From NCBI GenBank assembly GCA_025890175.1, contig JANPYM010000001.1:1523004-1587003 (forward strand): 64,000 bases of DNA, written 5' to 3'. The stretch comes from Ciborinia camelliae (Eukaryota; Ascomycota; Leotiomycetes; Helotiales; Sclerotiniaceae). The notes below the pieces were generated by a model. It did no database searches. It saw only the letters and a program-made list of their open reading frames with translations, and had not been told where the DNA came from. Of the stretch, positions 1 to 13,593 are shown one piece after another. Numbering within the stretch: position 1 is the first letter of the stretch; every line of letters begins with the position of its first letter. A program made the translations under genes and the position numbers.

Positions 1-936
1 TTCCCAACCCCAACTCTCAATCCACAGATCCTTCCAAAAAAAATCTTTATATAGATGAAGAAAGGGAGATTGTTATATTATCTTATCTTATAATACATTT
101 AATAGAATCATATCATATCATACTCTCCTCATACTCTCTCTCCTCACCTATCATACTCATACTCTCCTCAAATATTGTCCCCTCACTACATTCCTCTACA
201 TTCCTCTACTTACTCTACAACATCAACAACAACAACAACAAAAACGCAGCAAAGCAAAGCAAAGCAAAACCAAACCCTCAAAAAAGTATAGGTCAAAGTA
301 AAGTAAAGTAAGGTAAGGTAAGATTAAGTAAAAGGTCCAGCCACCCAACAATTTCTCCCCAATCACATATACTCTCTCTCATACACACACACATACACAC
401 ACACGAAGGGTCACAACACAACGTACGTGGGGAAACACTTGAAAAAAAATTAAAAAGAGCAAAAGGCCATATTTTTTCTCCTCATGCAAGAAAGTCTAGT
501 AACGAGGTGCCGATAGAAGTATTCGTTGAATCCCATAAACCACCACCCCCTTTCCACACACCCCTTCATGAACCAATATCCATCATATTCATCTCCCTTT
601 CCCAATGACCGCGTTTTGAGTACCAAGGGAGTAATCCTTAGCTGAACTGAAAACTCGTGCTCAAACGAAAATTCCACCTTATGGGTATTCCTATCAAACC
701 AAATAACGCATACCATCATCATAGACTAACTTCGTATTCCTGCTATGCATCGCCCGGACTTCCACAAACTTAATTTTGGCCTGCCTACGTTGCAGACGAG
801 ATATGCAGAACCTGTAATATGCTGGGGTGTTATAGCCGGGTGTATCGCTCGAAACATTTCGACTCCGTTGCAGAGCCCGTTAAGGTCGAGCGACAGGAAA
901 GCATTCATTCATCAGTCATTCGCTTGAACCCCTTCC
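1..936. other. Intergenic, GSK3 3' side
   Basis: No gene seen. The first 440 bases are simple sequence: AT-rich runs, a CAA tract near 220-240, GTAAA/GTAAG runs near 295-330 and a CA-rich tract near 380-405. The rest probably includes the 3' UTR of the kinase gene that ends at 937. Short open frames here have no recognisable content. Confidence 0.6.
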
Positions 937-2436
937 TCAATCTAATCTTGCCATCATCGCATCTCTCGTCAATGGTTTGAAATCTGGACTTTCAATGTCA
1001 AGTTTGCTATCCCGTGCTACCAAACCTGGTCGAATATATTGCGGTACCAGCCGTTGATTGTGTTCAGGGGCGATGGATAATTCTATCTCATGTCAACATG
1101 ATAAACTTGCATCACACGAGATTCACAACATACCATGAAGGGAGAAGTCAAACAAAGTTGGCAGGTTCTTTGCTGAATTGCCAGGGTGACGTGAATCTGG
1201 GAATGTCTTGTCTGGCTCACGTAATTCATCAAAGAAGGGGTGAACCATAGCTTCGATAGCTGAAAGTCTCTCGGTAGGAGTGTACTCTAGCAGTTTGGAG
1301 ATGAGTTCAATGGCACTCGCATCGGCCTTGCGGAAGACCTTGTTGAATGGGTGTGGTTTGATCTGTGGGAACTTGTGCTCCATGTAGTTTGGGTTCATGG
1401 TGCGAATTTGGTCTCGAGTTGGTGTACCGAGGACCTTGATGATTTCGACCAGTTGATCAATACCAGACTCACCAGGGAAGAGAGGCTGCCCAAGCATCAA
1501 TTCCGCCATCACGCAACCAGTTGACCAGACATCTGTCACACCAGTCAGCATCAATCTTTCACATTTCCGTATTCAAATATTCTTACCAATCTTAGTTGTG
1601 TAGTTGGTGGCACCGAAGATCAACTCTGGTGCTCTGTAGTAGCGAGAGCAAATGTATGAGACGTTTGGCTCATTCTCTACGAGTATCTTTGCACTACCAA
1701 AATCACACAACTTCAGAATTCCACTGCCAGGGTCCAAGAGTAGATTTTGTGGCTTGATATCACGATGGCAGATTCCTTGGGAGTGTATGTAGGCGAGGGC
1801 GCGGAAGAGTTGATAGATGTAAAGCTTGACTTCGATGATCGGCATGGTGGTCTTCATCTTGTTGAAATATCTTGATGCGCGGTAGACTGTCTCGGGGACG
1901 AATTCCTGCACTAGATTGAGATATACTTCATCCTTCTACCCGAGATATATCATTAGAGATGCCCGAAATGTTCTGGTGGGAGGTGAAAACTTACTCGCTC
2001 GCCATTCGAGTAATAGAATGCCTTTAATTCGACAATGTTAGGGTGACGAACGATGCGCATGATTTGCAATTCACGATTCTAAATCCCCAAGTCAGCGAAC
2101 AATATTTGATGGACTCGAAATGACGTCGCAAACCTTGAATCTCTTGTCTTGCAAAACGCGTTTGATGGCAGCATCCTCTCCTGAAGGTGACAGTTTGGTC
2201 TGAAAGACCACACCAAAGGAACCATTTCCAACAATCTTGCATTGTGTATATTGCATATCCCGAGTTTCGCCAGTAACGCCATCTTGTACCTTTTCGCGGA
2301 TTACCTCTGCGGGAATTAAAACGTTAGCACGGATTTAAAAATGTGGCAGGGAGGGAGGGGAAAAACGTTATGCGGGAGAGGGTATCTCACCTCCCATTCT
2401 CAAGCTCGAGAAGGCAGCAGGCCGATTTTGCGACAT
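937..2436 (-). CDS. GSK3: Glycogen synthase kinase 3 (GSK-3/shaggy-type Ser/Thr kinase)
   Basis: Cytosolic and nuclear proline/phospho-primed Ser/Thr kinase of the CMGC group, acting in development, stress and glycogen signalling. I assemble six exons on the minus strand: 2436-2391, 2306-2134, 2078-1995, 1935-1587, 1532-1134 and 1082-937. All phases match, giving 398 aa, the usual fungal GSK-3 size. Visible motifs: glycine loop GNGSFG (42-47), catalytic Lys64 (AAIKRV), HRDIKPQN (158-165), DFG (179-181), and the activation-loop Tyr195 in [13 protein letters not shown], the GSK-3 hallmark. The C-terminus carries the conserved HELSIAPE stretch and ends MMARLD. The first exon is only 46 nt (starts MSQNRPAAF) and the last 146 nt; both are easy to miss. 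The ATG is chosen because it joins in phase to the P-loop exon. The catalytic machinery looks intact. Identification is firm; the ends are predicted. Confidence 0.95.
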
Positions 2437-5400
2437 CTTGAAGTCCAAAATATCGTTACTATCGTGAATATGGTGGGCTGTAAACGAGGAGGGTTGTGAG
2501 GAGACTGGTTGATGACCTGGTGAAGTCCGTGTTGGGCAATTGAACACCGAGTGTGCGACGAAGCAATCAATCGGTAAAGATTAAGTGAATGTTCTTCAAT
2601 AACGTGACAGGGTGACCAGTCGAAGAATTATTCACCTTGTTCGAAAAATGTATTGCGTATTGCGTATAGCGTATAGCGGGATTATTGACGAAAGTGAGAC
2701 TGCGGCTGATTGATGAGTTTTGAGTTAGTGAGTGGTTTGTGGTTTGTGGTTTTGTGGTTTTGTGACCCTTTAATGGTTGAGAGGGGTTTGGTGAAAGGCG
2801 GTGGGATTGGGGGATGGGGTATGTATTTGTGGATGTAAATGGATGGATGGATAGGATGGGATGGGATGGGATGGGAGGGGGATGGATGGATGGATTGGAT
2901 GTGTGTGTGAATAATGAACAAGAAAAGAAAAGAGGTTAGAGAGTTGGTCAAGGCGTACTCATTCAGGTAGGTAGGTAGGTTAGGTAGGTAGTAGGTAAGG
3001 TAGGTAAGGTAGGTACCTATGTTTTAAAGTTTTAAGTCTCGTCTTTGTATTTGAATTGTATTGTATGTGGTTCGTCGAAAACCCTCGAAATCGAAATGGA
3101 TTGATTATTCGAATGAATAATAAATTTTCATGTACGAAGTGAAGTGGTGAGTAAGTGGTGATTGTTTTTTGGTTTTTTGGGTTTGTTTTGTTTTGTTTTG
3201 TTTTCTCAATACAGTACAGACAGGTAAAGTAAAAGGTAGGTAAGGTAAGGTAAGGAAAGGTAAGGTCAAGGTAAGGTAAGGTAAGGTAGGTAAGGTGACC
3301 AGGTAAAATAGAGTGTCGTTTAAGTGGATAGATGTATGTATGTATGTATGTATGATATGTATGTATGTATGTATGTATGTATTGATTTGTTGATGAATGA
3401 ATGGGGTGCGTGTGTATGTGGTTGTATGATGGTATGATGGTATGGTTGTGTGGTTGGTTGGTTGGTTGTAATTTGTACTGTTGTACCGTTGTATGTTGTA
3501 TGTTGTATGTGTATCTAGGTAGGTATGTAGGTATGGTTCGGAGGGGGAGATTTAGGAGAGGAGAATAGATGAAGATCAACTAAGGTAAGGTAAGTTAGGG
3601 TAAGTTAAGGTAAGTTAAGTTAAAAGGTAAAAGGGTAACAACTTGTGAACGTCGTACAGATGCGTGGTATGGTAGATAGGTAGGTAAGGTAGTTGTTGTG
3701 CGAATAATGTATCAAGTCTGTGTGGCAGTATGAGAGGTAAAGAAGGTGGTGGCGGTCGTAGGTACTAAGGTAAAGTAGGTAGGTTTATGGTTTATGAGGT
3801 AGGTTAATTATTCCCTGACCCGAAAGAACTGGCTACCGTATCAATCTTTGCTCACGCGCTCGTCTTTTTAAGAAATGAATAGGTAGTTGGAAACTTGAGA
3901 CTAATTGCCGACTAGGGGTGGAATTTTGCTGGATGTTGATAGGTTGAATGATTTGACCCGTTTGTGCTCTTTTGCTTTTGCTTTTGCGTTGCTCCTTTGG
4001 TCGTGTGGTGGTCACTTGGGTGGTGCCAATGATCGATCCTTCAGGGCGTAGTCTAGCGTAGGGTAGCGTAGCGTAGTGTAGTGTAGACGTAGATTGACTG
4101 ACTGACTAGGTACCTAGCTAGTATGTTATAGTTGTAGACCCCTAATAGTAGTACTGCTATTCGTGCTATTCGTGCTATTCGTGCGCTTTTTATTATTTTA
4201 CCAATAAACCGTGGGAACCGTACCGCAGCGCAGTCAGTCGTATCATTACCTAAGGTAGGTAGCAGGTGTGTAGAGGGAAAAAGGTTCCTGAACGGTAGGT
4301 GTGGTAACAACCAAAGATTGAAATAGAAAGAGTTTGATCTAATCTGATCTTCAAAAACCCAAGGAAGTAGGTAAGCCGCGTTGGTAGGTGGTATTTTGTG
4401 AGGAGGAGGGAGGAAATAGGCAGTGGTAAAGAAGACTCAGAAGGATGTCCAAATAATCCGATGACACAATAATAGAAATTCGAGGTACGGTTATTGATTA
4501 GTATTCCCTTCAAAATTCGATTTGTGGTGGTTTTAGCTATCTTTCTGGTCTTGTTGCTCTGGGGTTCATGTAGTGTAGGTACAGTATAACTTCAAACCGC
4601 TGCAATGGATTGGATTGGATGGGAGATTTATTAGAGCTATGGTCAAGCAGGATGTAGTGAAGGAGGCGGGTAGGTGAGTATAGGTAGGTAGTCTTCACAA
4701 TCTATAAAAAGGGGTTCCGACGAGAGGGGCAGGAGCAGGAGCAGGAAGCTGTAGGTAGAAGTAGAATCAGGTGGGATGTTGTTGGTAGCAGGTTAAAGAG
4801 GTCGAGGTGGAAGTTGATAGAGTCAGGGAGATTGTATGTGGTGATGGTTAAACAGGGGATTCGAGGACAATACTGTATTGAGGACCGAGTAGATGGAAGA
4901 GGAGATGACCCTTCTTGTTGATAATTGCACTGTACAGACAGAAATGAAGTCTGAAAGTTTTGTGATATACCTAGTATCCCGAGCTTCTATTTCCCTTTCT
5001 CGCGCGTCTGGTTCTGGTAGGGACGAACGGATTGATATTGTGGGTGGAAGTTGTAGCTATCGTACTCCGTACCAAGTTCACTCACGGTTTTTAATTTGAT
5101 GGGTGTAGTCGACCAGTGGGTATTTTCTTTGATTGTGCAGGTGTGGGTGGATGTTTAAGTTTTGGGTTATGGAGGAGGAGGGGTCTTGACGAATGACGTT
5201 CTTTCCTTTCTGCGATCAACAGTGGGTTGTGGATAGGGAGTGGATGCTTTGCTTTAGCTTGCGTCCATGCAAAGGGTTGGCAAAGCTGTGGATATGTGGG
5301 GCCACCACCAAAGAAAAAGCGGGCGGGTGGGCTATGGTATCGCTTAACCATTTAGTGTCATGTTAGCGTGGTTGAACCTGACGCTGCGTGGTTGCTCTTG

Positions 5401-5920
5401 CTCTTGCGCTTTCTCTTGCTCTTTTCTTTTTGGTCCTTTTTCTCCCTGCACTGCAACCCGTTCACACAGGGGGAAAAGGGAGGGCAGGGGAGGGGGGTTA
5501 TTTTTATAGGACTCGTGGAGCACTGGTGAGAGAAAGATGGGAGAGACAAGGATTAAAGGAGGAGGCGAGAAGGTAAGGGAGAGAGATGGAGATGGATAAA
5601 GATATGATGAAGTAGGCAACTTACGGGTATGGAGTCCAAGGAGAGCTAGGGAGTAATAATAATAGAACGAACTATCAATAGGCGAATGGTTGAATGGGTA
5701 GTTGAACGTATACAAACTATATAGCTAGATTGATATACTTGCTGGAGAGTATTATTATATCTTCAAGAATAAACTCCGAAGCTCCAGGGGAAACTTGTAG
5801 GTTGGGTTTGTTCTGTAGATGAGAATAAATGTTAAGCTCAATGCGGGACAAAAAAAAATGAGGGGTTCGAGGTTCTAGGCGTCGAGTAGGTAGTTTTGCT
5901 TGAGGGGATTTTCTCACAAT
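2437..5920. repeat. Low-complexity GT-rich region upstream of GSK3
   Basis: No gene seen. The plus strand is strongly G+T rich and C poor. It contains GGATG-type repeats (2840-2900), GGTAGGTA/GGTAAG runs (2965-3010, 3235-3300, 3580-3640), a TATG tetranucleotide array (about 3335-3380), GTTTT repeats (3180-3205) and GTAGCGTA-type runs (4050-4090). Read as the GSK3 sense strand it is A+C rich. It may hold a long 5' leader and promoter; open frames here are simple-sequence translations. Confidence 0.6.
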
Positions 5921-8900
5921 GGAAGTCTCTGAAAAGACCTTGATTTGATGAATGATATGATTGTGAGAGGATACGGATATAAGGACTGTATTATTTGATT
6001 TGCTATATGAGTAGAGATTATGGTATCACTGGATTGATAGGAGATATTCATTCCAGCTCGTGGTAAATTCTGTAAATAGGTCATACAATCACACATTCAG
6101 TACATCAAATCGAATCTACCAACTACGGGAAACGGGAAACTTCATGTGCCCAATACATTTTGTGAATCATAAATTAAATACACAATTATCGAGGAACAAA
6201 GAAAAATGCTTCCTTTTTTCCTCATTCGGTCGCTTGATATTTCATTTACTCATCAAGCTTTTATTATTAATACGTGAAATACAATTGATGTCATATTCGA
6301 TTATTTGGTTTATCAGTCATTAGCATCATCAAAATTCTTGGCGGTAATGCAGGAAACCTTTCTTTCAGAGATGGTCGAGGGTAGAGATTTTCTCTCTACG
6401 GAATAATGGAATGTATGTACCTAGTAGGTAGGTACGACCTGGGATCCAGGAGTCAATATCATTGGCCAAGTTCTTGCCACCTGGATGATGCTGTTCATGA
6501 TGATTTCGAGTTATATTAGTATTGATTTTCTCTAGATGGGCATGAATAAACGTTCTTGAGATCTCTTGTCAGTCTTCACACGTTCAAGGTACGGTGGGAC
6601 AAAATCATCCTATATTCCTTGAACCCGGTACTTATTAGTACCAGACTGCCAGTGAGTGAGTCAGTCAATGTACCTTTTTTCAATCAATCAATGAATGTAT
6701 ATTCAGCCGGGTACAATCACTCTTTCTTTGTCAATTGATCACAGACAAACAACCCAACAAACCAACGGATGGGAGTTCATCTTTTTGTTTTGTTTTGATC
6801 TGGTCTGGTCTGGTCTGGTCTATCCTTCCATATGTAAGGTATAAAATCCAAAAGGGGGACAAAGTTCTCAATAATAATAATAATAATGGAGTGAATTTAA
6901 AAAGGATCATGGGATCATACCTAGGATCATTTCTGAATCCTGATGCCCTCAGCACGCGCCATCTCCAAGTCTGAGCACTTTTTTTAGTATTATGAGTAGA
7001 TTACCTACCGGTAGGTATTTTATTCATTATTGAGAAGAGGGTACAGTAATAATAATAATAGGACGTAGCGTATTCAATTTCATGCTAGGCTTGCATTTTC
7101 ATAGCAGAAAAATAGCGTTAAATGGACCCGTGACATCTCCCAAAACAGTCCTAAATGCATAAGCGTATCGCAATTCCATATGTAAGTTAAAAAGATCGCC
7201 CTAGACGACATCCTTTCTATTGGCTCGTGGTGGAACTCTTTTAAAGGAGCTGAAGCTGATTGCCTCTTTGGGTGCATTATGCATCGAGATATCATGGGAG
7301 CACATATATAAAGGAAGACAGTGAGTCCCATCCAGTGGGTAGAGAGATGAGGTACAGCGTGGTGATGTAGCAGAACATGAGAATCATATGTCGCCCTCTC
7401 CGTCTTCCCCGTATTCCGTGTGAGTGTAAGGGAATAGAAGTTATAGAACATGTCATACCGGTACTCATTCGCCTGGAATCCAAAAGGAGGTTCGTCAAGC
7501 ATGTTAGCTTACATCAAACGGCCATAAGTATCGGTGATGACTCGATTCGAGTATCCTAAAGGAGCATCATGGCCATTATACCATATGGGAATCTCGATTC
7601 CCATAATCCCATCTCATTGGAATGGTATCTCAGGGTATCTTGTGTCGCTCCGCGGCCGGCAACCTGCCGTATTGATATATTAACGGTACGAGTTACACCC
7701 GTACAGATAATACATTGCTTCATCTGGATGTTGTAGTCAATATGGGTACCCGGTTCTTGGCACTGAATGACGGGTACTTTGCATCCTCTTCGAGTCCATC
7801 ACACCTTCTGGTGAGACGAAAGAGCAAGATCTCTTTGCCTCGTGAGCCCCCTTTCCCGGGAAGCAGTCAAGGACATTCCTTGATAAAAAAGAAGGCTCGA
7901 ATTTGTGGTATGACGCACAGGTCAATTTATTTTACCTCGTCGTCGCCTACTATATCTGATGCGATGTAATTCACCTAAGAATGGTTACTCCTGCCCTACC
8001 CTAAAAGTCTCCTTTACCAGTCGGGTTGAAAGGTTTGGGACGGATATGGTCATTCTTGGAGTACAGTGCACGGACCAGGTGACAAAGACTCCGGTTAGGA
8101 TTGGCTTCAAATCTCTTCATTGAAAGTCGTGCTCGGTAGTAGGTACTATAGGTACGGAAAATACAAAATGAACTGCATGTAATTCAAAGATAATAAGGTA
8201 GGACCATATCAAAACCCACGAATCATGATCGGATTCTGTTTATCTCAATCAAGTCACCAAGTACTGTCAACCCGGTCGCTGGCTTAGCCAAGAATTCAAG
8301 AAGCTTTTTTGACTTTTCGAAGCATTAACTTACCTACTGGTGGCGGTCTCATCATTACCGGTAGTGTTGTACGTAGAGTACCTAGAATCTCGTTTCCTCA
8401 TCGACGAGGAGATGGCTTGCTGGCTTGTTGGTGGCTTCTCGCTTTCTTTTTCAATGGCTTCATCCAAATCAGCACAGGCATGAGGTTACATGGGATTCTA
8501 CCATTTCCTTCCCATCCTTCGAAGTAACCGTGTGCCTATGTACTGTACCAACCACCACCCAAAGTACCAAAAGGTACCTCCTAGGTCCTAGGTAACTAGA
8601 TATTGGACACACCCTTATCCCGACGTTTTGTCAAGACTCGTGTCGCTCATGGCATCAATATGGAAATCCAACATCGATTCTTCCCGAGACCCAATAGAAG
8701 GAGATACCGCCAATATGGTAATGTCTAAATCCAGGGTTTCCCGTTGAACCTAGCAATTTCTTGCGTTTCTTCCCGAACCGAGAGGAGTTAGAGAGGTTAG
8801 GCCAACAAACCACCAACGCAACGCCGATGTGGGACCCGTTTTATACTTTTATCGGTCACGGGTCCAAGAAAAATCTCCAAAGGAGAATAATCACCGGGAC

Positions 8901-11900
8901 GAAAGGAAATCCTGATACGAGAGTAATAGAGTAATGAACACAATACAGCGCATTTGCAATATCAAATACTTTAGCAATACATGAAAGCTTCCCAGCCACT
9001 CGCGCCATCCTTTGATTCTACCCGGGGAATCGAACGAGATTGAATCATTTGAACGTTATTTCAACGGAGTGGTAGCATAGCAATGGGTGGCGATGGGAAT
9101 TATCGATAGCTGACCACCACGGGTTACTCAAAGTCAGGAACATGAACATGTCAACTGTACTCGAGAGTATGAATCTTGAAGCTTCATCAGAGGTTCAACG
9201 CACACATACCAGTTCCCCTTTTTTTTCCTATCCAAGGGTTTCGTTTGCTTCGTTTCCTCGTTTCCTCGTTTCCTCCATGAACTGCCCCTGTCCCCACCAC
9301 AGCTAACCATATCTGAAAAGTATTAGCGTATATAATGTTGGCCTCGTGACCTTTTTTCCGAGGTTCCCCTCTTAATGCCCTGGTCTCTAAAGGCTAAAGC
9401 TTCAAGAATTAAAACTCCATAAATCTCTTTTTAAACCTGACATCACTCCACCAATTCAATATTTACTACCGAGACCCTGGCCCATCGTGGGTGACATTGT
9501 CGAAGTAGGTACAGTACCTACTACCTAGTAGTCAAAACTTAAGCCACCACAATGGAGTCTAGACAGTATTGAACATACGAGAAAATCTAAAATTCGAAGC
9601 TATCGTGATTGTATTCAAAGTTTAAGCCATTCTTCACGTCAAGAGATCTAGATCTAGACCGAAACAGAACCAGTTCCTTTTCCGGTTGGTCACGGAACAT
9701 TTTATTCACTTGGGATTCAGTTGGGAGTTGGGACTTGTCACTTGGGTACTCAGAAAACCTTCGGAAACTGAAACTGTTCCTTGTATTTTGGATTGCCTAC
9801 AGTACGGGCGGTGATCGCAAAGCTACCCAGGTAACTAACTATCCAAGCCCAAGCCCTGGAAAGCAGATTGCCGTGTGTGACCCTACCTATGCAGAAAAGG
9901 CTATGCAGGTGCCCATGAATTTAGAGCTGACAGGCAACTGTCGTGATACCACCAGGGGCTAGAAAATAGGCTCATCTTGGAGAGAACTGATATGATATGA
10001 GTTATGAGGCCAGTGATATAGGGTATCACGTATGCATTACAGCTGCAGATATATCGCGATGATTACTGAAAATTCTAACCACAATTCACTTGTGCAACCA
10101 CAACCTTGCCTCGTACAGCAGTAACTACTGACGAGTAGACGGCATAGAGAAATCCTTCGTTGAATACTAAACTGTATGAGTCTCGGATCAAGCCATGCCA
10201 TGCCTCGCCTTGCCTTGCCTTCAAGTACCACGCTTAAGATGAGCTGTTTAATTATATGGCCGCAGGAAATCAGATAACCAATGATGGTCAAGATATTTTG
10301 ACTGAATGATCAAGATCTACCATCCATATCTCGACCAACAACTGTGTACACGCGCGATTAGAGGATCTTGAAATCGAAGTAGTTGAACTTCATCACGGGA
10401 TTCACAACACAATATTTCGAGCACTGTGACGACATCATACGTTTGATTTTGAGTTAACGGTGCACCACTTTCATGATTGTAAAGATGGGATTCACGGCAA
10501 TAATAATGAACGATGTTGGGTAAAAGAATAATCAAAAAGGTGTGGAGGTGAAGGGATTATCATTTTGGGAAAAGGCTAACCTACCTCCTAACCTACATAC
10601 ACCTGGGCAGTGGGCATGCTACATACATTATTACCACTTCATAAAGGGAGCGGGGTAAAACATCATTAATGATACAGTCTCTATTATTGATCCTCTGCTG
10701 ATCATCAACAACACCCAAAGGAATTGGAAATTTGTAAATGATATTCATTGCAAAATACTACCTCATATGCATTTCACCTCTCAGGCTCTGTGGCTTTTTG
10801 CTTTCTTGATATTCAAGTCATTACAATTTATTTACAGTCTTGAGTCTTGATTCTTTACTAATTGAAACCTAGAACGAACGAACTATCATATATCACAATT
10901 CGACAAAAACTAGCTGCAGGAAAATATAATCCTTTTCTGGGATCCTATCTCCGATTGGTTACTATTGTTCATCAAACACATCGCTTCCTCATCAAAAATT
11001 CTTCACGTTAAGAGATCGTCGTTAAAATTAACTTTGGGTTTGACGTCGTCGTCGACCTCGCCACCACACGTACACCCTCATCTCTATCATCAGTATCGCC
11101 ACACTTCAAAATCCCAATCAGCCGTCTAGATCTCGAAACCGGAGTGCACTTTGAAAACCCAAAGATCACCTCTCTATCCGAGGTCGCCTGTATATGAATC
11201 GGTAATCATCCTCGCCATGTATCCTAATATAGCGACTTGCATCTGCCACAGGAAGATCTATCCATAGATGCTAGAAAGACCGTGCACATCCATGGAACCC
11301 GTACGACTCTCTCATCGGGCTCTCCTCTACCCTCTCGCATAACTTACCAGACTTTCCGTACCGGTAAAATGCTTCAACATTCCGTACAAGTTGTACGATT
11401 CTGCAATGAGGCACATGGATTTGTCTCACTGCAGCCCAAGGATTTATGCCTTGAGGGCTTTTTGCTTTTTTCATTTTTCTCCTCGCTTGTCGCGCCCGTC
11501 TGGTTTCTCTTCAAAACATGTGGCTGCGAACAACGCAGATATGCATCACGTGGAAAGACAATCTTTTGAGATTCTGGATTGACTTGAACGCATCGAAGTA
11601 TCGATTGCGTATCTTGTCCTCCACTCTTTCATGCTTCCAAGTGATTAGTCTACCAATTGTATGGGGGGATCTGATCCATATCTACATGGTCACCTTTTAA
11701 AAGTACGCCATAAGCATGTCTTTTCATACCGGCATATTCCCATCGGGAGATAGCTAAGAGGTGACTATTTTTCCCTTCACATTTCTTCTCATCTCCTTGT
11801 ACCAGGGTTGCCTCCCCTGTCCCTGGTGCATGTCTTCATTTATTTCTAACTCAAACCAACCACCTTTGAAGTTTGTACCTGACTATTTAGAGAAGTCTCT

Positions 11901-12645
11901 AGAGGCTGATGTGTCTGCCGTTTTTACCCATGCCCAAGATTAGGGCTTGCTCCACTACTCCACCGTCTATAGGCTTATCGTTATCGTGCCACGCTCTCCC
12001 TCGAGGCTTGTCAAGGTCAACCCTTTCAAGGAAGATTTCATCTTGTCTCTCCGGTCTTCTTTTCCCAATATAAAAAACGTTCACATCACATGATTGATGA
12101 ACCATGCGACTTGGCGCCCTGCCTGTCGTTCACCCCTATTCTCGCCCTGCTTCATCTGGGACTCATCGTCGCACCATTTCACCCGACTGCTGTGCCGTGC
12201 CGCCCCTTGCTGTGTTGCGAACTTGATCGCGAGCGTCGATCCTGGGTTTCACTCCCGTCGTTTGGTGTCACCTCGCAGTTGGTGTTCTGACGATCTGGCA
12301 TGTGAACGATTCTCATCCTTAGATATATAATGTTACACGATCAGAGCGAATCTTACACGTCAAGTTACACATCAAACAAAGTGTTTCGATGTCAGATTCA
12401 TGCGATAAGAGAGCCGGTTTTGGATGCCGGTGTCGGTGTCGGTGTCGGTAGCTTGGATAGGTACGTATGAAAACATCATCTTCGAGTCACACGAATCTCT
12501 CGGCAGGAATTTCGCACACGGCTTACATATTTATCTTTGGTGGAATTGGATCAAATTAGACCCTCGATCCTTGGTCTGGTTTGGTTTGGTTTCGTTTGGT
12601 TTCGTTTCTCGCTTGGCATTTCCGGCTTTCTTTTGGGGGGACGGA
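5921..12645. other. Long intergenic stretch, no supported gene
   Basis: About 6.7 kb in which no open frame on either strand shows a domain, a convincing splice join or protein-like composition. The longest frames (for example 7080-7502 minus and 9609-9962 plus) look random. There are scattered CCTAGGTA/GGTACC-type palindromes (6418-6436, 8573-8600, 9506-9531) and a CGTTTCCT-type repeat near 9240-9275. A non-coding RNA cannot be excluded. Confidence 0.45.
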
Positions 12646-12775
12646 ACGGGATCTCTACCACCCACCACCATCACCGTATTCGCTAATGTCTTTATTCGCT
12701 TTATCAGAAGACGGGATGTCTACCACCCACCACCATCACCGTATTCGCTAATGTCTTTATTCGCTTTATCAGAAG
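12646..12775. repeat. 65-bp tandem duplication
   Basis: Bases 12646-12710 and 12711-12775 are the same 65-bp sequence repeated head to tail with one difference that I can see (ATCTCTACC against ATGTCTACC). The unit begins ACGGGAT and ends TATCAGAAG. It lies in the gene-poor region and looks like a recent local duplication. Confidence 0.9.
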
Positions 12776-13591
12776 AGAACTGCATCAATATTATGATTAT
12801 AAGGGGAGAGGTGTCTATACCTATATCTATATCTATACCGGCTTCTGCAATTTAAACCTTTTTATCGATGATATGGCGTGAGTGAGGCTGTAACGGTAAG
12901 CTTTTCAACTCATCAAGTTTTCTACTTATACCGAAGCGAAGGAAGCGAAGTCATCTCTTTACGCGTATCGTATACTCGTTCGAAAAATCTCTATATCCTC
13001 GAGGATAGCTTGATCTTAATACTGCAAAATTGGGGGGTTTCTTTCGTTTATTGGGTGGTGGTGGTTATTCTTTACCTCGCCCATTCTCATCCGTTCTATG
13101 TTACATTAGGTACCTAGACCATTAGATTATAATTCCATACCATAATATAACACACCCCATATTTCCCATATAACTTAACTTTCCTCTCCTCTCCTCTCCT
13201 TTCCAGCTCCTGAAACTTGTGAGTTGTATACTGTATATAGTCTTGTTTTCACTTTACTTCACTTCACTTTAGAGCTTAGAGTTCGGATTGAATGAGAGAA
13301 TGATAGATTTGGGAGAATGATGGAGTGATAAGGTTGGGAAAATGAGGTATTCTGGGGAAAATCGAAATATATAGATAGATATTGGGTGAAGTGACGTGAA
13401 TGGGGTGGAGGGATGGGTGGATGGGTGGACTGGAGGGGGGTTGAAGGGGGTTGAAGGGTGGTGGGTTGGAGCTTGTTGCGTTTATCTCTAGCCTATCGAC
13501 TGTTTGGATGGATGGAGGTATGTTTGGATGGATGGATGGATGTCACAATATTGCAAAGATGGAGGGAAGGAAGAGAAGGGAGAATAGGAGG
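12776..13591. other. Intergenic, simple sequence
   Basis: No gene seen. TATATC repeats occur near 12815-12835, TCTCC runs near 13180-13200, and GGATGGAT-type runs near 13410-13560 run up to the left end of the MITE. Confidence 0.5.
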
Positions 13592-13593
13592 TA

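Noticed and set aside
2682..3579. His/Pro/Thr-rich minus-strand frames
   Set aside because: Simple-sequence translations of GT-rich runs with no domain or splice join.
12424..12855. 143-aa plus-strand frame spanning the 65-bp duplication
   Set aside because: The Val-Ser and Ile-Ser repeats come from simple DNA, and the tandem duplication shifts the repeat between frames; no domain.
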